Origin: Leptothrix sp. (in: b-proteobacteria)
GTDB taxonomy: Bacteria; Pseudomonadota; Gammaproteobacteria; Burkholderiales; Burkholderiaceae_C
Direction: 5' to 3'
Length of the DNA: 64,000 nucleotides
Assembly: GCA_013822685.1 (NCBI GenBank)
Contig: PNKV01000010.1
Coordinates: forward strand, 62,001 to 126,000
The notes below the pieces were generated by a model. That model was not told where the DNA came from and made no database searches. It saw nothing but the letters and a program-made list of their open reading frames with translations. Position 1 is the stretch's first letter, and the number at the start of each line of letters is the position of its first letter. The position numbers were made by a program, and so were the translations under genes. Below, piece by piece: positions 1-8,060 of this stretch.

Positions 1-1634
1 GGGTTGGTGATCTTGTCCATCTGCTGGAGGTAGACCACGCCCACGCCGCTTTTGCTTTTGAGGATGTCGGTGGGCTGGTTGAGCTGGCGCAGGGTGTACT
101 TGGGTTGCGAGGCTTGCGGCAGCATGGCGCGGATGGCGTCCATCAAGAGGTTGCCCACAAACAGCACCCGATCGGCAGGGATGCCTTCCCTGGCGAGATT
201 GTCGTGCGCGACCCACTCGGAGGTGAACAGCAATTCGCCCATGTGGTCGCACATCATCCCGTTGACTTCTTGCGGCCGAGAACGGTCAAAGCTTCGCAAG
301 CCGGCTTCCAGGTGGATGATCGGGATGCCGTGCCTCTGGGCCGCCAGGCTGCCTGCCAGGGCGGTGTCGTCTCCAGCCTGGACAATGATGGCGGTCGGGC
401 GGTGTTGCTCGAACAGCTGGTCAAGTTGCTGCAAGGTGGCGGCCAAGTGGGTCAGTCCATGGCCAGGGGGCAGGCGCAAGCGGTAGTCCGGGTTCCGCAA
501 GCCCAGGTGCTCCGACCAGTCCTGGGTCAACTCGAAGTGGCCTGGCGTGTCGATGTGCAAAAGCCTGGCGGGCGGCAGATCGGCACGGCTGCTCAAAGCC
601 TTCAGCAAGGGCGATGCACGCAGACAGCCCGTGCGCGAACCGGTCAGGCACAACAGAAACGGTGTGTTGGGCTGGGCCTCGGGGTTGATGACGGGTGCTG
701 CCCAGTTGTTGCCAGGCACCGGCCCGTCCAATCCTTGTGTCAGCGTGGGAATGACCGATTCCTTCAAGGCCAGGCTGGTGTTGGCCGAGGACGACGCCCC
801 TGTGTTGCTGAGCACCGGCTCACCGATTTCGGCCCGGATTTCCTGGGCGATGCGCGACACGCTGGCGCCCGAGATCTCGTGCTCACCAGCCAGGAAGGTC
901 GCCAGCAGAATCCGGTTGCACAGCAAGTTGATGCGCCGTGGAATGCCGGAGGTCCACTCGTAACATTCGTCAAAAGCCTCGGCGCTGATTTGTGGGTTAT
1001 CGACCCAGCCAACCTTGCGCAGCCGGTGCTCGATGTAGCGCCGCGTCTCATCGCGGTCCATGGGGCCCAAGTGGTAGGAGGCGATCACCCGTTGTCGCAG
1101 TTGCTCAAGCGAGCGCGACAGCAGCATGGTGCGCAGTTCTGGCTGCCCGATCAGAAAGCTCTGCAGCAAAGCCTGGTTGCCAAACTGGAAGTTCGACAGC
1201 ATGCGCAACTCTTCAATCGCATCGCGGCTCAGGTTTTGAGCCTCATCCACGATCAGCACGGCGCGCTTTTGTTGCGTGGCCAGCAGGGTCAGGTACGCCT
1301 CCAGCGTGGAGATGAGGTCGGCCTTGCTGTTGCCCTTGCTGGGAATGCCAAACGCCGTGATCGACGCGCGAAGCAGGTCACCGGCTTCCAGTTGCGTGCT
1401 CACCAGCTGCGCCGCCACGACCTTCTCATGGTCGATGTCGTTGAGCAGGGTGCGGACCAGGGTGGTCTTGCCCGCCCCGATGTCGCCCGTGATGACGATG
1501 AAGCCTTCAGCTTGGTAAAGCCCAAACTTCAGGTAGGACAAGGCGCTGCTGTGGCCTTTGCTGTCAAAAAAGAAGCTGGGGTCCGGGTTGAGCAGGAAGG
1601 GGGCGCCGGTGAAGCCGAAATGTTTCTCGTACAT
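1..1634 (-). CDS. XrtA-associated ATPase fused to UDP-GlcNAc 2-epimerase-like domain (partial at left edge)
   Basis: One open frame runs from an ATG at 1634 to the window edge, 544 codons without a stop. Residues 1-270 are an ExeA/GspA-like AAA ATPase of the kind found in exosortase A (XrtA/PEP-CTERM) polysaccharide loci. It opens with YEKHFGF and has Walker A GDIGAGKT at about 50-57 and Walker B LIVDEAQN at about 125. A Ser/Ala/Asn-rich linker (about 270-323) leads into a second domain resembling the N-terminal part of non-hydrolysing UDP-N-acetylglucosamine 2-epimerase (WecB). This has a GSRTG loop at about 332, QAGDDTALAG, HLEAGLRSFDR at about 441-451, and VGNLLMDA. The remaining roughly 150 epimerase residues would lie beyond position 1. 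The ATPase probably energises or regulates EPS assembly, and the epimerase would make UDP-ManNAc. Two usual epimerase residues are changed (GTRPE to GSRTG, and the Arg of the EINR motif to Gly). The fusion was read by hand on the reverse strand and is clear. Activity of the second domain is uncertain. Confidence 0.85.
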   Translation of the reverse strand, partial: MYEKHFGFTGAPFLLNPDPSFFFDSKGHSSALSYLKFGLYQAEGFIVITGDIGAGKTTLVRTLLNDIDHEKVVAAQLVSTQLEAGDLLRASITAFGIPSKGNSKADLISTLEAYLTLLATQQKRAVLIVDEAQNLSRDAIEELRMLSNFQFGNQALLQSFLIGQPELRTMLLSRSLEQLRQRVIASYHLGPMDRDETRRYIEHRLRKVGWVDNPQISAEAFDECYEWTSGIPRRINLLCNRILLATFLAGEHEISGASVSRIAQEIRAEIGEPVLSNTGASSSANTSLALKESVIPTLTQGLDGPVPGNNWAAPVINPEAQPNTPFLLCLTGSRTGCLRASPLLKALSSRADLPPARLLHIDTPGHFELTQDWSEHLGLRNPDYRLRLPPGHGLTHLAATLQQLDQLFEQHRPTAIIVQAGDDTALAGSLAAQRHGIPIIHLEAGLRSFDRSRPQEVNGMMCDHMGELLFTSEWVAHDNLAREGIPADRVLFVGNLLMDAIRAMLPQASQPKYTLRQLNQPTDILKSKSGVGVVYLQQMDKITN

Positions 1635-1647
1635 GGCTGGGCGTCAA

Positions 1648-3084
1648 TCAGTACCGGTAGCCTAGGCCGACATACATGGCTGATTCGTCATTGGCGTAGA
1701 GCTGTGATCCTTTGGCGTTCTGGTGCCGCAGTCCAAAGGTGGCGGTCGCCTGTGGTGACAGCCTCGTGTTGATGTCTCCGCGCCATAGAACGGTGCGGGT
1801 TTCTCCGGTCTGCGCAATGGTGGAAAAGGGCGGTTCTCCGGTGGAGTCTACCGACGAGCGGGTCCAACGAAGGCTGGTGTTCAATGAGGTCAAGGGCGTG
1901 AGGCGGCGAGTGAACAGAGCCTCAACATAGCGTTGCTGTGTCGCCGCGCCGATGGCAGGGCCATTTGGGCTCAAGGGCAGCGGCTGAACTTTGTCCATAC
2001 CGCTGGCCAACGTGACGCTTTGGCGTTGTCCCAAAAATACCATGCGACCCTGGAATGTTTGACGGAGGGACGCAGCCAGGGTCAAAGCGGGATCCAGGGT
2101 AGCGGGCTGACCATCGATCGTCGGCAGAACGGGCCGTCCCAGCGAGGAAGCGTAGGTGCTGGCGGTTCGTTCGGAACTGAAGCCCCACTTGAACAAGGGC
2201 CTGCGGTGATTCCAGTCAACCTTCCATCCGGTTCCAAAGAAGCGCCGCTCGACCCTCGCGTCCAAGGCCGCCCGTTCATTGGGTCGCCAATCCAGCGTAA
2301 TCCCGCGAATGGTGTCACTCGCTCGCTCTGCTCCCTGGCGAATAGACTCGCGCCCCAGGATCAGGCCTGTACGCAATTGATTATTGAGTGCATAGCTTGC
2401 ACCTGCTCGTACAGCATTTTCCTCGTATGAGTACTTCAACGGCGAAAGGTCTGTGGTGGCCACTTCAGAATCCTGTGCTGTCCATTCGATCGACGCGCCG
2501 ACAGGGGTGGGCTGGCGTTCGAGTCGTACGGAGTGCTGCGAAGCGTGCAAATCTGGTATTGACGCTTGGCTTTGCGTGACCTCGCTGGATTTGGTGATCG
2601 ATTTTTCGAACTGAGCCTTCAGCTTCGTGTTCGCGTCAAAGGCGTGCTCGATAAAAGGCGCGATCAAGGCCTTGGTGGTCGTGTAACTGTTCGGGACGGC
2701 GCTTTGGTCCAAAGGATTGGCAACTTGTCGTGTTTGCACCGACGCATCCAATCCACCCCATTGGTCAATGAGTTCGGAGTGCAAGATCAATTCGCCACTG
2801 GGCAGGGTGCGGTCGGGTTGACTGTTCCTCTGGTAGTGGATGTTATCGACCTTGAGGCGTCCGTCAATGCGAGAGCGGGTGCCTCCATAGGACAAACTCA
2901 CATCCGGCGAGACGTTGATGACAAGGTCCTTGCGCGGCGCCTGATTGATTGGCGATGCATTGGTCGTGGCCGTCGCAGTGACATCCACGCCAGGCTTGAT
3001 TACTAGCTGTTGCCCATGTGCGCTTGGAAGCAGCAGCAATACCAGAGAGGGGAGAGGCAAGTACTTACGGCGCATAGTAGCCAT
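1648..3084 (-). CDS. XrtA/PEP-CTERM-system outer-membrane beta-barrel protein (TIGR03016-like)
   Basis: A 478-residue protein with an N-terminal signal peptide (MRRKYLP, then a Leu-rich core ending near SAHGQ), followed by alternating polar/aromatic strands. It ends in YVGLGYRY, a terminal aromatic typical of outer-membrane barrels. Families of this size and position in exosortase A polysaccharide loci are annotated as system-associated outer-membrane proteins and are thought to form the export pore or an accessory to it. The first codons overlap the stop of the upstream tyrosine kinase gene, and the next gene (the ATPase) starts 13 bp after its stop, so it lies inside the minus-strand EPS operon. 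The start could be the ATG at 3084 or the one three codons later at 3075. Neither has a strong ribosome binding site, and coupling to the kinase gene is likely. Confidence 0.85.
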   Translation of the reverse strand: MATMRRKYLPLPSLVLLLLPSAHGQQLVIKPGVDVTATATTNASPINQAPRKDLVINVSPDVSLSYGGTRSRIDGRLKVDNIHYQRNSQPDRTLPSGELILHSELIDQWGGLDASVQTRQVANPLDQSAVPNSYTTTKALIAPFIEHAFDANTKLKAQFEKSITKSSEVTQSQASIPDLHASQHSVRLERQPTPVGASIEWTAQDSEVATTDLSPLKYSYEENAVRAGASYALNNQLRTGLILGRESIRQGAERASDTIRGITLDWRPNERAALDARVERRFFGTGWKVDWNHRRPLFKWGFSSERTASTYASSLGRPVLPTIDGQPATLDPALTLAASLRQTFQGRMVFLGQRQSVTLASGMDKVQPLPLSPNGPAIGAATQQRYVEALFTRRLTPLTSLNTSLRWTRSSVDSTGEPPFSTIAQTGETRTVLWRGDINTRLSPQATATFGLRHQNAKGSQLYANDESAMYVGLGYRY

Positions 3085-4006
3085 AGGTTCGATTCCCCTT
3101 CGGACCGGTGTATTTGTTCAACATGGACATGACCACGGGGCACTCCTGCACCATGGCGAACGCTTGCTTGACCGTGTTCAGTGGCGTTTTGCCCGATTCA
3201 ACAACCATCAAGACCTGTCCCATCGAGGTGGCCAGCACACGCGATTCGGTGCTGGGCAGCAAAGGCGGCGTGTCAAACACGATGACCCGGTCGGGGTAGG
3301 TGGTGGCCAGCTCTTCCAGCAATGCGTCCATGGCCGCGCTGGCCAGCAATTCTGTCGATCGCGAGCTGGAGGTGCCTGCGGGCAACAAGGTCAGCTTGGG
3401 GATGTTCGTCTTGAGGAGCACTTCGGAGAGGTCGGTCTGAGGCGCGGTGAGCAGGTCCAGCAAGCCCTTTGACACCGACACGCCCATGCGATCCAAAGCC
3501 GATGGGCGAATCACATCGGCCTCCACCAGCAAGACGGTGTGGTCCAGTTCCATGGCAATGCTGACCGCCAGATTGATGGCGGTTTGCGTTTTGCCTTCAC
3601 CTGGCAGCGCGCTGGTCACCATGATGATGTTGGCGCGCTTTGGCCGCGACGCGGTCTGCCCGCGCACGTTTTCAAGCAAGGGCCGCTTGATGATGCGGAA
3701 CTCTTCTTCCAGTTGCGACCGGGGGTTGCCGGGCACTAGCAAACCGCAACGTGCCATGCGTTGCAAGTCCAGATCGACGTGGCGCGAGCGGCGCAGATCA
3801 GCGGGGCCCTCGTCGCTGCTGATTCGTGCAGCCTCGCTTGAAGCGGCCTTCACGGAGGCAGGAGCCGGGGCTGCTGCCACGGCCCTCGGCGCGGGCTCAA
3901 TGACAGGCTCGGCCGTCGGAGACCGAGCGATGTCGGCTGGGCCGATCTCTACTCCAGCGCGACGCAATTCTTCCAGTCGTTTGGCGGCTTGCTCAATGGT
4001 GTTCAT
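3065..4006 (-). CDS. XrtA-associated tyrosine autokinase (BY-kinase, CpsD/CapB-like)
   Basis: A 313-residue cytoplasmic BY-kinase that phosphorylates its own C-terminal tyrosines and works with the chain-length determinant to set polysaccharide length. An Ala/Pro-rich linker covers residues 20-70. Walker A is TSALPGEGKT at about 131-140, and Walker A' is VLLVEADVIRP at about 158-168, where the usual DxD reads EAD. FDTPP provides the later Walker B-like motif. The tail NRTYGYYAP holds three tyrosines, a short version of the autophosphorylation cluster. The separate chain-length gene immediately upstream (7 bp gap) shows the split, proteobacterial XrtA arrangement rather than a fused Wzc. The stop overlaps the start of the beta-barrel gene. 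The assignment as the exosortase-locus kinase (TIGR03018-like) rests on this order and on length. Confidence 0.9.
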   Translation of the reverse strand: MNTIEQAAKRLEELRRAGVEIGPADIARSPTAEPVIEPAPRAVAAAPAPASVKAASSEAARISSDEGPADLRRSRHVDLDLQRMARCGLLVPGNPRSQLEEEFRIIKRPLLENVRGQTASRPKRANIIMVTSALPGEGKTQTAINLAVSIAMELDHTVLLVEADVIRPSALDRMGVSVSKGLLDLLTAPQTDLSEVLLKTNIPKLTLLPAGTSSSRSTELLASAAMDALLEELATTYPDRVIVFDTPPLLPSTESRVLATSMGQVLMVVESGKTPLNTVKQAFAMVQECPVVMSMLNKYTGPKGNRTYGYYAP

Positions 4007-4013
4007 GGGTACA

Positions 4014-5576
4014 TCACGGAAGAAGCTGACGGGCTACGACCACCAGCCATGCCAAATTCACAAGGAAGAAGAACGCGAGGTTGATCCCAAACAGGCGATT
4101 GCCTTTCTGGATGGCTTCGCTGATGGAGGGGCTGATCACCAATGAAACGCTGCCCAGCACCGGTCGTCCTGAAATTTCTTTGAGTTGACGGGTGTCATGG
4201 ACCGTGGGGAACACTTGGGTCAGCGCAAATGCGGTGGCCGCGCCAGCGATCAATGCAGCCAACACGGCCAGGAAGGCGACCAAGGTGCGGCTTGGTTTGA
4301 CCGGGCTGGGTTTGACACGGGGTGGCTCTACGACGCGGAAGTCGGCAACCCGCGTGGTCTGGTCAATTTTTTCACCCAGCGAGGCCGACTCGCGGCGGGT
4401 GACCAGTTGCTCATAGTTCTTGCGCACGATCTCGTAATCGCGGTTCAGTTGCGCCAGTTCCGCCTCGACCTGGGGCATCTGGCTGGCCAACGCCCGGGTG
4501 CGTCCGAGTTGTGCATTTTGCTCGCCCAGCTGGCCACGCAGCGAAGCAACCTTGGCCTCGGCTTCTGCCAAGGCCACCCGGATGCGCTGAAAGACCGGGC
4601 TGGTGGGCGCGGCCCGCAAGCGAGAGCCGTTGGCCTGAGCCCGCAGCTTGCTGTCTTGCTCGACCTTGCGTTGCTGCTCCAGTTGCGCGATGGTGCGCCG
4701 GGCGCTGACCACATCGGGGTGTTCATCGGTGTAGCGGCGCAGCAGTTCGTCCAATTGCCGCCTTTGCGAATCCAGCCGCACATCCAGGTCAGAGGCTGCT
4801 GGCGCCGAGAAGCCATTGCTGGCCATCATCTCAGGCGGGATGGACGGCTCTTCCATGGACAGCTCCCGCCGAAGGGCATCGCGGGCCTGTTCTGCGGCGC
4901 TTAATTCCACCCTCAGGCGTCCGGTTTCGTCGGACAGGTTGGACATGCGGGCAAAGTAATCCTGGTTGGAGGTGCCCGTCAAACCAAAATTGCGGAGTTT
5001 GAAGTCCTTGAGCTTGTTTTCAGCGGCGCTCAGCTTGCCTTCATAGCTGCGGATCTGCTCGTCCAGAAACTGGCGAGCCTGCTCGGAGTCACGCTGCTTG
5101 TCGCCCACCCCCGCAATCATGAACAGCGAAACCAACTCTTCAACGATGCGCTGCGCCCTTTGGGGGTTGATGTCGCGGTAATTGATTTCGTAGAGGTTGT
5201 TGTTGCCGCTGGGGATGACGCGGATGTCCTTCATCAGCCGGTCGATGACTTTCTCGTGATCGCGCTCGTTCAGCTTGTCCAGGCCAATGCGGGGTGATTG
5301 CATCAGGCGCTCGACATTGGGCCGGCTTAGCAGTGTCTTGGCGAGCATCCGCACTTGTTGTTCGACATCGGGCTGAAAAGCCAGGCCAGTCATCAAGGGC
5401 TTGAGGACGGTTTCGGTGTCGACATAGATCCGGGCAGAAGCCTCGTACTTGTCCCGCATCACCAGCACACCCAGAGCGCCCGCGATGGCAACCAGCCAGG
5501 CCATGGCGGCGCCCAGCCAGCGGCGCTGCCACATGGCCGTCAGGATACTGGCGGCTTGTCGAAGAATGTCATCCAT
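4014..5576 (-). CDS. XrtA-system polysaccharide chain-length determinant (Wzz-like)
   Basis: A 520-residue inner-membrane co-polymerase. The N-terminal transmembrane helix (about 20-38) is followed by a Wzz domain (DKYEASARIYVDTETVLKPLM), a long periplasmic coiled coil (about 160-400, rich in Gln, Glu, Arg and Leu heptads), a second helix at about 428-450, and an extra C-terminal hydrophobic segment after residue 495. The Pro-rich VKPSPVKPSR stretch before the second helix is typical of Wzz proteins. Length and architecture match the exosortase A-associated family (TIGR03007-like). It sits between the export lipoprotein and the tyrosine autokinase, its expected functional partners, and the three probably form one operon. 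No kinase domain is fused. The start at 5576 gives MDDILRQ, a common opening for this family. Confidence 0.9.
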   Translation of the reverse strand: MDDILRQAASILTAMWQRRWLGAAMAWLVAIAGALGVLVMRDKYEASARIYVDTETVLKPLMTGLAFQPDVEQQVRMLAKTLLSRPNVERLMQSPRIGLDKLNERDHEKVIDRLMKDIRVIPSGNNNLYEINYRDINPQRAQRIVEELVSLFMIAGVGDKQRDSEQARQFLDEQIRSYEGKLSAAENKLKDFKLRNFGLTGTSNQDYFARMSNLSDETGRLRVELSAAEQARDALRRELSMEEPSIPPEMMASNGFSAPAASDLDVRLDSQRRQLDELLRRYTDEHPDVVSARRTIAQLEQQRKVEQDSKLRAQANGSRLRAAPTSPVFQRIRVALAEAEAKVASLRGQLGEQNAQLGRTRALASQMPQVEAELAQLNRDYEIVRKNYEQLVTRRESASLGEKIDQTTRVADFRVVEPPRVKPSPVKPSRTLVAFLAVLAALIAGAATAFALTQVFPTVHDTRQLKEISGRPVLGSVSLVISPSISEAIQKGNRLFGINLAFFFLVNLAWLVVVARQLLP

Positions 5577-5627
5577 ACCAAGGGGAATTGAACAAGGGCT
5601 CGCGTGCCATGGGGCTGAGGGCGTAGC

Positions 5628-6257
5628 TTAGAACCAGCTTTGCGGAACGATGATGATGTCTCCGGGCTTGATTTCGACATTGGCGGAGATATCGCCACGT
5701 TTGATCAAATCCTTGAGCCGCAGGCTGTATTGCTTGCCTTGCTCGGAGCCCCGAACCAGCACGGCGCCGTTGCCATCTGCGAAATCCGTCAGGCCACCGG
5801 CCTGAATCATCACGTCGAGCAATGTCATGTTTTGCCGGAATGGCACGGACTGGGGCTTGGAGGCTTCGCCAACGATTCGAATCTGCTCGGTGGACACGCC
5901 TTGGAAATTATTCACGATGACCGTGACCACGGGCTCGCGGATGAACTTGGCCAGCGCTTTTTCAATATCGCGGGACAAGTCAGCGGGATAACGGCCGGCA
6001 GCTTCCAGGTTTTCGACCAAAGGCATTGAAATCCGGCCATCCGGGCGAACCGTGATGGTGGAGGACAAATCAGGATTGCGCCAAACGACGATGTTCAGCG
6101 AATCGAGGGCGCCAATTTTGTACGGGTGGTCGGGCGTGGAGGCAACCGCTGGTGCGGGTGGATAGCGGTTGAATGAACCACAACCGGCCAAGGAAAGGGC
6201 AATGACGCCGGTAAAGGCGGCGCTGATGAAAGATTTGGTGAATTGGCGAATGACCAT
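5628..6257 (-). CDS. XrtA-system polysaccharide export lipoprotein (Wza-like)
   Basis: A 209-residue outer-membrane lipoprotein. The signal peptide carries the lipobox LAGC with Cys26. The mature part has a poly_export domain (YKIGALDSLNIVVWRNPDLS through VRPDGRISMPLVENLEAAG), then a SLBB-like segment (IRIVGEASKPQSVPF, and MTLLDVMIQAGGLTDFADG), and ends NVEIKPGDIIIVPQSWF. This is the short, single-SLBB form usual in exosortase A loci. It is expected to form or gate the outer-membrane channel for the exopolysaccharide. It is the first gene of the run export protein, chain-length determinant, kinase, barrel, ATPase, all on the minus strand. The 127 bp between it and the flippase gene may hold its promoter. 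Confidence 0.92.
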   Translation of the reverse strand: MVIRQFTKSFISAAFTGVIALSLAGCGSFNRYPPAPAVASTPDHPYKIGALDSLNIVVWRNPDLSSTITVRPDGRISMPLVENLEAAGRYPADLSRDIEKALAKFIREPVVTVIVNNFQGVSTEQIRIVGEASKPQSVPFRQNMTLLDVMIQAGGLTDFADGNGAVLVRGSEQGKQYSLRLKDLIKRGDISANVEIKPGDIIIVPQSWF

Positions 6258-6384
6258 TGTCGTTACCCCGGAAGAGTCAATATTGCAAGCATAGGGCTAA
6301 TTGGCGCGCGGAAACTGGCCGATGTACGCTGAATCCTCGACCTTAGGGGGATGCTGCTCACATGGTTGTGTGTTCGACACGGCC

Positions 6385-7932
6385 TCATCCCGGCAGTGAC
6401 TGGGCCCACCGACGCAGCCACGGCGTGATCGACCCAAAAATCGCAGGTTTCTTTTCAACAAGTGACAGCAGCAATTGCGCGTCTTTGGCCTGCCAGGCCC
6501 TGAGCAACACGGTGGCTGTCATGAAGGCGAACAAATAAACCAGACCTGCCGCGAATTGCATCAGTGGTGTGTTGGACGCCCACAGGATGGGCAATATCAA
6601 CAACACGGCGATGAGTGCGGCACCGACCAGGCGCAGCAGTTCGCGCACCGGCAAGGTGATTTTGAGCATTTGCATCAGTCCCGCGCCCATGATGAGCAGC
6701 ACCAGGCCGCGTGTGATGGCATGCGCCGCCACGGCACCAGCCAAGCCAAACTTGGGCACCAACGCGATGGACGCGACCGCGCTCACCAGCAGTGACAACA
6801 TCGACACCCCCGCGCGCAATTTTTGGTGATCAGTGGTTGACAACAACGCGCCAAAGGCGCTTTCGGCCAGGGTTAATCCACCGACCAACATCATCACACG
6901 CAGCACATTGATCACCGGATCGTAGCGAGGCCCGTACATGATGGAAATGCCCAAAGCAGCCCACAGCGCGCCCAATCCCGCGAGGATCAGACCGACGAAT
7001 AAAAAATAGCGCACGGCGTCCGAGAGGATTTCGTTGACCTTGCTCATGCCGCCCTTGCCGAAAGCGTGGCCCATCATGGGCATCAGCATGGTGGTCAATG
7101 CGGAGGACAACAGGTCGATGCCGCCCCTGGTCAAAGCGGTTGCAATCGCGAAAAAACCCACCTCGGCTGGGCCAATCAAGGTGCTCAGCAAGAAGGTTTC
7201 AATCGTTTTATTGCTGAGCGTGCCGACCAGCACCAGCACCACCGTCCACGTCAAGTGAGGCTTTAGCCGGGTGAGCAGCTCCGGGGAGCAGTCACCTTGG
7301 CCCGGTGCAATGCCTTCTTTGCGCAGCAGGTAAGACACCATGACCACATGGCAGGCGCTGATCAAGGCGAAAAACAAGACGAACGTGGTCAAGCTGGCCT
7401 GCATCATGCCCAGGGCGACCACGCCCACAGCGTAGAGCAAGCTCATGGCCATGTTCGTGAGGGCTTCGACCGAAAAGCGGCTGTAGCCTTTCGCGATGGA
7501 AATGTCGAACAGGAAAATTACTTTGGCGATGACGCTGACGATGCACACGCCCACCAGCAAGCCGATGCTCTCTTGCCAACCTGCGGGACGAAAGGCGAGC
7601 ACGCCCACCGAAAAACAAGCCAAGACCGACAACAGGCTTGCCCACTGCCTTCTCTGCAGCCAGCCGTGCACATTGCGCGCTTCTTCGGGGTTGCCTCGGC
7701 CCAGGCTCTCTGACACGAACCTGATTCCCGAAATGCCCAGGCCATGGTTGCCAAAAATCACCAGCAGACCGGAAAGCCACAATAGGTAGGCGTATTGCCC
7801 ATAGTCTTTCGGGCCAAGGCTGCGAGCAATGATCACACTCACGATCAAGCCCAGTGCGGTAGTCACGTAGGTGGACGTGGCAATCAGGGCAGCGGCTTTG
7901 AGTGCCACCAATCGACCTTGTGGTCTGTTCAT
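6385..7932 (-). CDS. Wzx-type oligosaccharide flippase
   Basis: A 515-residue polytopic membrane protein with about 12-14 hydrophobic helices, in the MATE/polysaccharide-transporter superfamily. It starts RLVALKAAALIATSTYVTTALGLIVSVIIARSLGPKDYGQYAYLLWLSG, the usual N-terminus of the O-antigen flippase family (IIARSLGP-x-DYG). Function: moving lipid-linked repeat units across the inner membrane before polymerisation. It is transcribed with the export genes but separated from them by 127 bp. It starts 128 bp from the divergent acyltransferase gene, so promoters for both sides should lie in 7933-8060. No Shine-Dalgarno is clear at the start. Substrate specificity cannot be read from sequence. 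Confidence 0.88.
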   Translation of the reverse strand: MNRPQGRLVALKAAALIATSTYVTTALGLIVSVIIARSLGPKDYGQYAYLLWLSGLLVIFGNHGLGISGIRFVSESLGRGNPEEARNVHGWLQRRQWASLLSVLACFSVGVLAFRPAGWQESIGLLVGVCIVSVIAKVIFLFDISIAKGYSRFSVEALTNMAMSLLYAVGVVALGMMQASLTTFVLFFALISACHVVMVSYLLRKEGIAPGQGDCSPELLTRLKPHLTWTVVLVLVGTLSNKTIETFLLSTLIGPAEVGFFAIATALTRGGIDLLSSALTTMLMPMMGHAFGKGGMSKVNEILSDAVRYFLFVGLILAGLGALWAALGISIMYGPRYDPVINVLRVMMLVGGLTLAESAFGALLSTTDHQKLRAGVSMLSLLVSAVASIALVPKFGLAGAVAAHAITRGLVLLIMGAGLMQMLKITLPVRELLRLVGAALIAVLLILPILWASNTPLMQFAAGLVYLFAFMTATVLLRAWQAKDAQLLLSLVEKKPAIFGSITPWLRRWAQSLPG

Positions 7933-8060
7933 TGGGCGAGAGCGAGGGTTAAAACAACACAGAAAATCTGAGGCCGTGGGGCCGGGGCAGTGTAGCGGGG
8001 TTTATCTTCCATGCAAAAATTGATGTTCGACCAATCACGTTATTCAACTGAACACAGTTC

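Noticed and set aside
105..1772. Long plus-strand open frame (555 codons) at the left end
   Set aside because: It is the mirror of the codon-aligned reverse-strand ATPase-epimerase gene. Its translation has no domain motif and it runs into the barrel gene.
6283..6298. Possible sigma-54 promoter (reverse strand TAGCCC-N5-TTGC) before the export lipoprotein gene
   Set aside because: The invariant GG of the -24 element is AG, so the match to TGGCAC-N5-TTGC is too weak to claim, although exosortase loci can be RpoN-controlled.
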